Of a stretch of 64,000 nucleotides of DNA, positions 11,094-22,900 are shown piece by piece; the first letter of the stretch is position 1, and each line of letters opens with the position of its first letter. The notes under the pieces are model-generated. The model made no database searches, was not told the origin of the DNA, and saw nothing but the letters and a program-made list of their open reading frames with translations. A program made the translations under genes and the position numbers. Where the stretch lies: assembly GCA_946902875.1 (NCBI GenBank), contig OX336337.1, positions 3,410,001 to 3,474,000 on the forward strand, in the 5' to 3' direction. This DNA comes from Nematopogon swammerdamellus. Its lineage: Eukaryota > Arthropoda > Insecta > Lepidoptera > Adelidae.

Positions 11094-11412
11094 TTTTTTT
11101 ATGGAAGCTGACACGGTTGGCTACATCACCTACATCAATATCCGTGATGTCAGCCCATAACACCGGGTGGACTTGGTGCCACGTCAGTGCTTCCCTTCGG
11201 TCGTGCCGGCTGCACTGAACTGGACGGAAAACACAAACTATTTACATAGCCGTTTCGACCTTTCATTCAGCGCGGTGGTACCAACCCGCGCGGGTTAAAC
11301 CCTACCACCTAGTAATATAAGAAGGGAGTCATATCCCTTAGTCGCCTTTTACGACATACACGGCAAGAGATGCAGTGGGGCTATTCTTTTAAAGTACCGG
11401 CCCCACACGGTA
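11094..11412 (-). repeat. SINE family A with short head
   Basis: Reverse-strand copy from the poly-A tail (here a T run plus atggaagctgac) to the head end ccccacacggta. The tRNA/5S-like segment is absent. The head cgtaaaaggcgactaagggat joins directly to the core. Confidence 0.85.
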
Positions 11413-11514
11413 CAATAATAATAATGCTGTAATTCCACTGGTTCCTGCTGGATGTGGTCACAGCTGAGTAGAGCTGGTCGAGAAGCAAAGCAGAAGCTGG
11501 AAGTTTATAACATA

Positions 11515-11735
11515 ACTAGCTTTTGCCCGCGGTTTCGCTCGCGTGAAACTCGGTTTTAAAAAGAAGAAAGTAAGTAAGCCCGCGGCTTATTTACTTTATT
11601 CTACTTACTTTACTTTACTTTACTTTACTCTTACTTTACTCTATTTACTACTTATTTCTTATTTTTATTTCGGCGCGCGGAACAATTCGGTTTGTATGAG
11701 AGGCACATCTCAGCGTAACCGGAACTGAATTCCCG
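11515..11735 (+). repeat. Interspersed repeat, 'actagcttttgcccgcgg' family
   Basis: Starts actagcttttgcccgcgg and includes gaagaaagtaagtaa, a (TTTAC)n patch and a segment with gcgcgcggaacaattcggtt and gcgtaaccggaactgaatt. Related copies lie at 58600-59055 (reverse) and inside the 2496-bp duplication near 32085. Confidence 0.6.
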
Positions 11736-11931
11736 GTAAATGTTTCGTGTCGATGACGTCATATTTTAGCTTACATGCATCCCATCTTGTACCATATTAT
11801 GAGTAAGACGTAATTCCACGTCAAAATATACACGAAATTTTTTATAGGTTCACCTATGCGGGTGTTATCGAGCCGGACAGAATACATTGTGAAAAGTTCT
11901 ATTGCAATCAACGTTATCATATGTATGATAC

Positions 11932-12152
11932 ACAAGCTGTGCCCGCGGCTCCGCCCGCTCTCATATTTCACTTCACTGCTAACCTCATAAGTCATTTAGC
12001 GTGATAGTAAGTAGCCTATAGTTGATGGAAAGAATCAAGCTATCCGTAGAATTTTTTTTTTTATTAAAATCGGTTCAGTGGTTCTACAGTTATAAGCGGA
12101 CAGACAGACACTTAGACAGAAAGCAGACGCTGGATTTTATTATAGGTAAGGA
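11932..12152 (+). repeat. Interspersed repeat family E
   Basis: Starts acaagctgtgcccgcggctc and ends ggattttattataggta, with aatcggttcagtggttct and ataagcggacagacagac inside. Copies at 15958, 16177, 24563, 56410 and 61015 share these ends. Confidence 0.75.
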
Positions 12153-12359
12153 AGGATAATAATATGAGGTAGATCCAAAAGTTCCTGGCCTAATATCTTA
12201 TTATCTCTTTCTATCGAAAGAGCCATGACATTTTTTTAAATCTACCCTCATTTGTTAGTACGATTCTTCAGTAATAAATGTTCTAAGTTTGGTTCCGATA
12301 CTGCAAGCTATATTTTTTCGTGATTATTTGTTTAACGCTATCTGACAAGATTTTCAATA

Positions 12360-13369
12360 ATGGATAAAATTTTACACCGAGCATTGATGAAGTACCTCCA
12401 TAAAAAAGGTATGTCACCAAAAGATATCCATCAAGATATGATGAACTCATTATGGGAGTCTGCTCCATCGTGTTCCAGTGTCAAAAAGTGGGTATCTGAG
12501 TTTAAGCGGGGTCGGGAGAGCATTCAAGATGACCCTAGGAGCGGAAGGCCTTCGACGTCTACCACGAAGGAAAACGTCAATAAAATATGTGATTTGATAC
12601 TGAGTGACCATAGATTGACCACCAATAAGATAGCTGAGATCACAAGCATTAGTTATGGCAGAATACAAAACATTATATCGGCATAATTGGGGTTCCATAA
12701 GGTTTCCGCTCGTTGGGTCCCAAGATTGCTTTCAGCTGAACAAACACGGGTTCGCTTCACAATTTCCCGCGATTGTTTGGAACTTTTTGAGGCAGATCCT
12801 GAGGATTATTTGTCCCGTTTCGTTACCATGGATGAAACCTGGGTTCACCACCATATACCTGAATCGAAACAACAATCGAAGCAGCGGAAAAGATTTAGCT
12901 CACCCACTCCGAATAAGGCTAAGGTCGTTTTGTCGACGAACAAAGTCATGGCTTCAGTTTTCTGGGATGCGAAGGGGATTATTTACCAAAAGGCGAAACT
13001 ATAAATTCTAAATATTATTGCAACCTTTTGCGAAGATTTCGGGAAGAAATCAAAGAAAAAAGGCCGAGGTTGCTGCGGAAGAAAGTGTTGTTCCATCAAG
13101 ACAACGCCCGGGTTCACGACACTTCGGCTGAATCAATGCCTGAAAGCCATAATTGGGGCTATGAATTATTGCTCCACGCAACTTATTCGCCGGATTTAGC
13201 CCCCTTGGATTACCACCTTTCTCCAAATTAAAAAAAAACACTTAGGTGGCTCGAAATTTTCGACCAAAAAGAGGTGACAGCCGCAGTAAATGAGTATTTG
13301 ACGACCTTCCGGAATCATTTTTTTCGAAGGTATAAACAGGTTGCAGGTCAGGTGGACAAAGTGCATTGA
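12360..13369 (+). pseudogene. Decayed mariner transposase
   Basis: A DD34D-type (mariner) transposase remnant. The N-terminal helix-turn-helix region runs from 12360 and contains SGRPSTST. An in-frame TAA at 12684-12686 interrupts it just before the SARWVPRLL motif. The first catalytic Asp sits in MDETW (12831-12833), the second in HQDNARVH (13100-13102) and the third in LAPLDYHL (13208-13210). A second stop and a frameshift lie at about 13004-13028, and an A-run shifts the frame near 13230 before the C-terminal segment ending VAGQVDKVH. Thirty-five residues separate the last two Asp instead of the canonical 34. The element cannot encode an active enzyme. Clear terminal inverted repeats were not found, and a SINE fragment abuts the 3' side. 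Confidence 0.9.
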
Positions 13370-13430
13370 CCTAAATGGAGACTATGTCGAAAAATTAAAA
13401 TTGATTTGGACCAAAGTTATATTATGTACT

Positions 13431-13516
13431 ATTTTTTTTTTATGGAATTGTTATGGGCTGATATCACGTATGTAGTGTGATGGAGCCAAAACGTTGTCAG
13501 TTGCCATAAAAAAAAA
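13431..13516 (+). repeat. Truncated SINE family A tail
   Basis: Ends gtcagttgccataaaaaa and contains ttatgggctgatatcacg, the family A 3' end, diverged. A short tttttatgg at its left makes it look inverted at both ends. It abuts the mariner remnant. Confidence 0.55.
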
Positions 13517-13743
13517 GATAGTGAACTGTCAAATTTTGATACCTGGCCACAGAACAAGATTGAATAAAACCAAAAATAAATAAAAAAATAAATAAAAAAA
13601 AAATAAAATGAATAAAACGCAGTGGTTATATCCTCTTTGAAAACCAACAAAAAGCAACTGTCATTGACACACCTTCTTTGCTACAAACATTTTCTTCAAG
13701 TTTTATAAATTACTACACTACAAACTATAATATACCTACAATT

Positions 13744-13904
13744 ATGGCGGAAACTATCAGCAGTACTAAGGAGAAGACCATATTCTTCAAGAGGCGAGGG
13801 CCGCTTCCTAAGCTGATGGCGTGCGCCGGAGCGCGCAGCCTCGAGAACATGAGGAACCAGCTTCTGTTCCATCTGCCCACGATGAATTCCGACCAACTCA
13901 GGAG
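13744..13904 (+). CDS. TTC29: TTC29-like exon 1 (start codon)
   Basis: ATG in the context aattATGGCG. 53 codons plus two bases, then donor AG|gtgaga. Basic N-terminus (STKEKTIFFKRRG, KLMACAGARSLENMR). Phase 2 agrees with exon 2. A 5' UTR of at least about 60 nt, rich in A and T, precedes it. No TATA box was assigned. Confidence 0.75.
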
Positions 13905-16900
13905 GTGAGACGCACGCTTCCGGGGGACTGGGTTCCAACGCGAACACCGGAATACGCTCGCCCGTAGAAACTTCGGTTTATTATTTAGTTAAATACATAC
14001 ATATCTGCACGCTGTATCCCTAAAATGGGGTAAGAAGAGTAATCGGTGTTGTACTGCAAGTACTCTTGTAAATTACATAGCAACACTGACCACTGCATTT
14101 AGCAATGTATTAGGACAAGATAACCATCAAGCAGCAAGTAAGGCGCGAAGACCCACCCCACCTCCTGCATGACTCGGTGGAAGGACCGTGCCAAGGTGAG
14201 AGGTGGCTAGCCTACTCTAGATAATACTACAATCTCTACTTCTTATAAATAGGAATGTCTGTCTGCATGTAGGTATGTATGTTTGAAGTAAAATTTGGAA
14301 CCACTGAACAGATTTTGATGCGCTTTGCACAAATGGAAAGAGTAGTTCTTGAGGCTCACTATAGGCTATATACCATCACCCTAAATAGCCTTAGGGCTGA
14401 ACTGTATCAAAGAAAGAATAATATGGACAGGAGAGAGATAGAATATAAGAGAAGCAATAGTTTATTATAATATATGCATTTAATCGGATTTGCTATTAAA
14501 CCGAGTCTACCGCGAGCGAAGCCGCGAGCAAAAGCTAGTATATACATATACTGCACGCTGTATCCCGAAAATGGGGTAAGCAGAGTAATCGGTGTTGTAC
14601 TGCAAGTACTCTTGTAAATTACATCACAGCACCGACCACCACCTTTAACCGTGTATTAGGACAAGATAACTATCAAGCAGCAAGTATGTAAGTCACGAAG
14701 ACCCACCTCATGCATGACTCGGTGGGAAGGACCGTGCCAAGGTGAGAGGTGGCTAGCCTACTCTAGATACTACCTACTATGTACAATGTAAATATAAACT
14801 CAATTCAATCTTTAAACGCTTCCAGATCAAAGAACCCTCTATACTTGTGCATCATATGGGAGCTAGAAGAGACAGGATTCGCTGATTCTGCAGCGCACCT
14901 GAAGAGCCTTATTGAAGACAATGCAGAGCTACTGGCGCAAGACGAAATAGGCATTGTGGTTAATTTGCGAAAGAGACCAGCATATTTAGAGCGAATTAAA
15001 GAGGGTTTGCAAAAAGCTGAAAGTGGCAAAGCATACGGTAATTTAGTCAGTTTTTTAGGGTTTCGCATCCATACGGACGCCTATTACTAAGCCTGCAACG
15101 TCTGTCCGTCCGTACTAAGACTTTTTTTTTCTTTATAGAAACTGACACGATTGGCTACATCACCTACAACATCCGTGATGTCAGCCCATAACACCGGGTG
15201 AACTTGGTGTCACTTCAGTGCTTCCCTTCGGTCGTACACTGAACTGGACGGAAAACACAAACTATTTACATAGCCGTTTCGACCGACCTTTCATTCAGTG
15301 CGGTGGTACCAGCCCGGGCGGGTTAAACCCTACCACCTAGTGATATAGGAAGGGAGTCATATCCTTTAGTCGCCTTTTACGACATACACGGGGAGAGATG
15401 CAGTGGGGCTATTCTTTTAAAGTACCGGCCCCACACTGTACAGAATATGTGTTATTTATTGATTGAGTTGAGTTGATGATCTACGCAACCCTCTGTGCGT
15501 GAGTAAAATTCGCGCTTGGCCGATTTTTTTAGGGTTCTCTTACTAACCGATCGCCGTCTGTCTCTCCGTCTGTCCTACATTTAAAGGGCTGTATGTATCT
15601 TTTGAACAGTAATAGGTAGTTAGTTGAAATTGCGATGAAATTGACAGAATATGCGTTATTGTGGTGAATGTCCCAACATCAAAAAATGAAAAATGTGCCA
15701 AGTACGAGTCGAACTCGCGCACCGAGGTTTCCGTGCCGCCGCGTAAATTGTCGGTTTCTTATTTATTATTTGTTATATTACATTAGAGTTGCACTCGCAC
15801 GTGTCTATGTTACGCCATCTATCGGTTCGTACGCAAGTTCATATTTTTGTTCTTTAAATGTTTGGATAATTCGGTAGATGGCGCTTTTCTAATAAAGGAT
15901 ATTTGAATGGGGACGATCCCAATTAATTTGTTACTTGTTTATTTTTACTTATTTCTTACAAGCTGTGCCCGCGGCTCCGCCCGCTCTCATATTTCACTTC
16001 ACTGCTAACCTCATAAGCTATTTAGCGTGATAGTAAGTAGCCTATAGTTGACGGGAAGAATCAAGCTATCCGTAGAATTTTGTTTTATTAAAATCGGTTC
16101 ATTGGTTCTCGAGTTATAAGCGGACAGACAGACACTCAGACAGACAGAAAGCAGACGTTGGATTTTATTATAGGTACAAGCTGTGCCCGCGGCTCCGCCC
16201 GCTCTCATATTTCACTTCACTGCTAACCTCATAAGCTATTTAGCGTGATAGTAAGTAGCCTATAGTTGATGGGAAGAATCAAGCTATCCGTAGAATTTTG
16301 TTTTATTAAAATCGGTTCAGTGGTTCTCGAGTTATAAGCGGACAGACAGACACTCAGACACTCAGACATTCAGACACTCAGACAGAAAGCAGACGTTGGA
16401 TTTTATTATAGGTAAGGAAGGAAAGGAAGGAAGGAAGGAAGGAAGGGTTATATCCGCCACAATAAAACTTATTCTGTCATAGTTTCAAACGGCTACCTAT
16501 TACGGTTCCAAAGATAGAGATCGGACGGACGAACAGAGGACAGATAGACAGACGGCGTAGGCTTAGTAATATAGACTTCCGTACGGAGATTAAGGCCCAC
16601 TTGCACCAAAACAAGTTTAAAGTTAAGTAGCGAGTTATGGATTTAAACGCGGTTCCCACATACAACGGGTGCTAGCTTAACGAGTTAAACTGGTTTATAT
16701 ATTAAATTTGTGTTGGTGCAAGTGGGCCTAAGAGGGCTGCCTACACAGGAAACTGTTTTTTTTTTCAAAGCGGTAGGTCCCATCGTCCCCGGCGGCCCGT
16801 CCCCGCTAACGGGGACGATAGGAAAATGAGCTAAAATAATTCCCATTGTCCCCGGTGGTAATGTAGACGGGGATGACGGCACAAAAGTTCACGAATATAT

Positions 16901-19900
16901 TCCCAATGTCCACGCTAAAGATTTCCTGTATTTCTCATTCGGAAGTACAACGAATCACTAACTAAAACTAAAGATTTGTGAGATTTCTAAAAAATAAGAA
17001 AAAAACCGGCCAAATGTGAGTCGGGCTCAGGCTAAGGATCTCGAACTGAAAGAAAGAAAACATCTTTTAAATTTTTTTTTATAACACAAATATAATTATT
17101 GTGTGGTGGTACGAAACCCTCGGCGCACAAGTCCGACTCGCATTTTACCGGTTTTTTGTATGAAACGAGGCACGGTTTCACATGTCACGTTGAATCCGAA
17201 CCACGGCCAGCCTTCACGGTCAGACTGAAAACTGAAATCCGAGCGCGCACGGTGTGGTTAACGTCGTCGACGATCGAATGCATCGGTGATGAAGCATGAG
17301 CATGAAATAATATTTTAAATGAGATAATTTTATTACGTTATTTTCTTGATATGTAAGTTTGATTATTTATTACAGATGACATTCAGAAGGAAGCCTTATC
17401 GTTTCTCGACCTAGCCGTGTTCTTTGCCGAGGAAGGCAAAGGTATCGTCTGGCTAGCTGACAAGTTTTACCTCGCCTCCATAGCAGTGGCCGTAAATATT
17501 ATGATCGACGGTGGCCGACAATGCGCGTGTTGCAAATACTACTACGGGAAATTTCTTTTAGACAAATGTAATTATATATTTTCTAAGTTTAGTTTAATTT
17601 TACATGTTGATACTAATCATGTACTCGCTTCATAATTCTTCATTCATGTTGCAAATACCACTACGGGAAATTTCTCTTAGACAAATGTAATTATATATTT
17701 TTTCAGTTTAGTTTAATTTTCTATGTTAATACTAAGCATGTACTCGCGTCATTTCTTCATTCATGTTGCAAACACGACTAAGGAAAATGTATTTTAGACA
17801 AATGTAATTATATATTTCCTCAGTTTGGTTTAATTATTTATGTTAATACTAAGCATGTACTCGCTTCATAATTCTTCATTCATGTTGCAAATACTACTAC
17901 GGGAAATTTCTCTTAGACAAATGTAATTATATATTTTTTCAGTTTAGTTTAATTTTCTATGTTAATACTAAGCATGTACTCGCGTCATTTCTTCATTCAT
18001 GTTGCAAACACGACTAAGGAAAATGTATTTTAGACAAATGTAATTATATATTTCCTCAGTTTGGTTTAATTATTTATGTTAATACTAAGCATGTACTCGC
18101 TTCATAATTCTTCATTCATGTTGCAAATACTACTACGGGAAATTTCTCTTAGACAAATGTAATTATATATTTTTTCAGTTTAGTTTATCTATGTTGATAC
18201 AAAGCATGTACTCGCTTCATAATTCTTCATACATGTTGCAAATACCACTACGGGAAATTTCTCTTAGACAAATGTAATAATATATTTTTATTACAGTTTA
18301 GTTTAATTTTCTTTGTTGATACTAAGCATGTACTCTCTTCATAATTCTTCATTCATGTTGCAAATACGAGTACGGAAAATTTATTTTAGACAAATATAAT
18401 TATATACTTTCTCAGTTTGGTTTAAATATTTCTGTTAATACTAAGCATGTACTCGCTTCATAATTCTTCATTCATGTTGCAAATACCACTACGGGAAATT
18501 TCTCTTAGACAAATGTAATTATATATTTTTTCAGTTTAGTTTAATTTTCTTTGTTGATACTAAGTATGTACTATCTTCATAATTCTTCATTCATGTTGCA
18601 AATACGAGTACGGAAAATTTATTTTAGACAAATATAATTACATTCTTTCTCAGTTTGGTTTAAATATTTCTGGTCATACTAAGCATGTACTCGCTTCATA
18701 ATTCTTCATTCATGTTTCAAATACTACTACGGGAAATTTCTCTCAGATAAATGTAATTATATATTTTCTCAGTTTGGTTTAATTATTTATGCTAATACTA
18801 AGAATGTACTCGCTTCATAATTTAAAACAACTTTAATTACCTATCGAATAATTATTCACGTTGCAAATACTACTACGGGAAATTTCTCTTAGACAAATGT
18901 ATTTATCTATTTTCTCAGTTTACTTTATTTTTGAATGTTACTACTAAGCGTGTAGGTACTCGCTTTATAATTCTTCATTAGATAGATACAAAGCCGAAAA
19001 TAAAGAGAAAACATTCGAACCTGAACCACAGATTAAGGAATCTCTGGTACAATTCAACAAACGCGTTACAAAATTCGTAACTAAACTAACAATTTGCATC
19101 TTCTATCTATAGTGCACGACGCATGCTCTGCGTTCTGTCAATTTGCGTGACTCCAAAATTGAATTTTATTGGTCGGGATAAGAATACAATTCAATTTAGG
19201 ATCGCGATTTAGGCTATGCATCTGTCTACTGAGCAATTTTTCAGTATTACTTATGTTGACACAATAAATATTATATTTTTGATCCAAGATGTAGAGTCAG
19301 AATTAAGTTATGTTTAATGGTCTCCAGTTCCCAGCGCTGATACAGACGTGGCATACGACATTCTAACTCAAGTCAGAGATTTAAGCATAGGAAAGGTAAC
19401 TTTTGACAATTGAAATAAACTTAAAAACTAATATAAATACATTAAAAAGTGTTTTGAAAAACATTGCACCGACTTAAAAACACAACTAGAACTTAAAAGT
19501 GTTAAATAATATTCTGATTCATTTGTTTTATGGAAACTGACACGGTTGGCTACATCACCTACAACATCCGTGATGTCAGCCCATAACACCGGGTGAACTA
19601 GGTGCCATGACCCTTCATATCATGTCGGCTACACTGAACTGGACGGAAAACACGAACTATTTACATAGCCGTTTCGACCGATGTTTCGCTCAATGCGGTG
19701 GTACCAACCCGGCCGGCATAAACCCTACCACCTAGTAAGGTAAGAAGGGAAGGTACCTACAGTTTAACGTGGAATCCGAACCACGGTCAGCCCCCAACGG
19801 TCGAGCGGTCACCCATCCAAGTACTGACCGCGCTCAGGGTTACTTAACAATAGTCGACTGATACCACTGAGCTACCGAGGCTGACGAATTCCCTTATCCC

Positions 19901-22900
19901 TTAGTCGACTTTTACGACATGCGACGAGGAGAGATGCAGTGGGGCTATTTTTTTTATCTACCGGCCCCACACGGTTCATATTCGGACCCTTGAGTTGAAG
20001 GTGGTACAAAAGCACAGAAGGGATCCATCTATCAATTTCAGGTGTGCTTTTGTACCGCCTTCAACTCAACTCAATATGAATGAAAATATTATTTAACACT
20101 TTTAAGTTCTAATTGTTTTTTGAAGTCGGTGCAATGTTTTACAAAACACTTTTTTTATTTATTTCACTCTTTTTAGTTATATCACATAACTAGTTCTGCG
20201 TAGAATTGGGCGTTAAACCGACGACGTGTTTTTTCCAGTGATTGGTACACACTTAACAGTCCATATCTCGAAAACTACTGGACAGATTTTGACGAAACTT
20301 ACACTGTTCCCTAAGTTGAAATAAATGTAAGAATGGTCACAATCCGATTAATAGTTTCGGAGAAATGCGTAGGCAAACATACATACAATGTACATTCATT
20401 AAATTAAGCACACCTGTTTAGAAGCCCACATAGACTAACCTTACATATACAAATATTTTGAAATTCCAACGATATTACATACATAAGGGTCGAATTGATA
20501 ACCTCCTTTTTTGAAGAAGTCGGTTAAAAATACTATCGTTACTACCGTTTACGTGGTTACCTGTGGACTGTGGGGCTGGTAATTAAAAATTATAACCCGC
20601 ACTGCATCACTTCCCATTCGTGTCGTGAAAGGGATAAGGACTAGATGCTGCGCTAAAGGCCGGAAGGCTAGCCACCTCTCACCTTGGCGCGGTCCTTCCA
20701 CCACGTTATGCAGCGGGCAGCGGGTGGGTCTTCGTGCCTTACCTGTTGCTTGATAGTTTTTTTTTTTTTATGTAATCCGGTATGTGTGGCTGAGTTGGAG
20801 GGGCCAAAGCGCATGCTCCGACCAGCCAATATCACCTCCGAGAAGGTAGGTGCCATACCGAAGACTTCCCTGGATTGCCGGCTATACTGGACTAGAGGAG
20901 AACACAACCGAGGTTGCTATGCGGCCATCTTACATCCAGTACGGTGGTACCAATCCAGTCGGCTACAAATTGAGCCTACCACCTAGTAAGGGGCAAGGGA
21001 AGGGACCTACAGTTTTACACGAGTATCTTGCCCGGATGCTCTGCCATACGTGGTGATCGGTGATGTGCTTTATTTACCAGAGCCCAACACAACACCAGTT
21101 ACACTGCTTACCCTGATTATCGGGATATAGCGTGTGGTATGTATGTATGTATAAAAAAAGGAAACTAAAAAGGCAAATTACTTCACTTTGAAAATTTACA
21201 AAATTTAAATTTATAATTTTTTTTTGGGGCGAACCGTTCAGGTGCAGACGCGGTGGGATCGCAGTGGTACTGGGATCCACCAACGACATTGGCGTCCATT
21301 AAACGAGCTAACAAATCTCATCCATGGGCGCAGAAGACGTCTTATCCATTGGCGCAGAAGACCTCTCATCCATGGGCGCAGAAGGCGTCTCATCCATGGG
21401 TACAGAAAGCGGAAAGGCCCCCTCCATAGCGCTCGCTACGTTTCCCCCTCTGCGCGGCCAGACTGACGCGCTGGAGGAGAATCGACCCGGATCGGTACAC
21501 GACACGGTGCTCACGAGTAAAATAACAACGCTTGCCCCTTACTCTAGCGCTGGCGTCTTGAAGAGGAAGAAGGAGGTGATCCGACTACGGTGTTTGCGGC
21601 GGTCGCGAGGCAACTGCATCGCGTACTCCTCGGTACGGCCAGAGCGGTCCGCGGCACCGACCCGCACCGATCCGATAGACTCTGCCGCATGGCGGAGAGG
21701 AGAGCTGATGACGGTAACATATTTAATAATAATAATAATAACCAGTAACTTGTCCTAACTTGTCGTAAGCTCAAGTGGCAATGGGCTGGGCACGTCAGCC
21801 GAAGAGACGACGACCGTTGGAGTAACCGTGTCCTACACTCGCGGCCGTGGACAGGAAAACGGAGTTTGGGAGGACCACCCGCCAGGTGGGACGGTGACAT
21901 CAAGTACGTCGGCGGAAAGCAATGGTTCCGTACCGGTGAAGACCGGGAGGACTGGAGGAAAATTGGAGAGGTGTATGTCCAGCAGTGGTCGCTTACACGC
22001 TGACTGACTGACTGACTGCCCTAAAATTCAACTTTGTGGGTACCGAGGTGCCTTGCTATAAGTACAATCCACCGCTAGTTCTCGAGAACGGTCATGTCAG
22101 ACTATACTGGGACCGGTCCATTATCACAGACAGGACTATTCTTGCGAACAGACCTGATATTGTGATAGTGGACCGGGAGGCAAGGCGCGCATCGTTGATA
22201 TCGCCGTGCCGCATGATGGTAACCTCGTCAGTAAGGAAGCAGAGAATATGTTAAAGTATCTGGATCTGCACCACTAGGTTACCAAAATGTGGCCCGTCAA
22301 TTCGGTGATCGTTGTGCCCATAGTTGTTTCGGCGCATGGGCTGATAGCGAAGAGCCTCGACGACCACCTTGAGAGGCTCTCGCTGATAGGTTGGGTCAAG
22401 GACCAGATCCAGAACGCAGGCCTGCTCGACACTCCACGCATCGTCCGGAGGTTTCTTTCCCTAGGGCCCGACCATCGGTAGCTTGGGTGCGCCCCGCCGC
22501 CCCGGTGGTGAAAAATTCATTTAGTTTTATATTTAATTTTTATATGTTTTTATATTTTTATATTTCAGTACACATTAGATGTATACAAAATAAGTTTACA
22601 AAAAATTAGTATATAAATGTATGAAATAATAATAATAACCAGCAACTTGTCCTAAAGTTCGACTTTGTGGGTACCGAGGTGCCTTACTACATACAACAAT
22701 CCACCGCCTGTTCTCGAGAACAGTCATGTCACACTCTACTGGGAGTACTGAAACCGGCCCATTATTATCACAGGCAGGATCATTCTCGCAAAATATACCT
22801 CATATTGAGTGAATCGGAAGGCGAGCCGCGCAACGCTCGTCGGTATCGCCGAGATGCACGATGGTAACCTCGTCAGTAAGGAAGCAGAGAAGATGTTAAA

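Noticed and set aside
12450..12698. Reverse-strand frames over the mariner
   Set aside because: Shadows of the transposase frame, which has clear family motifs.
21308..21903. Overlapping frames on both strands in the GC-rich spacer
   Set aside because: GC-rich DNA is stop-poor in all frames, and no domain was recognised before the RTE fragment.
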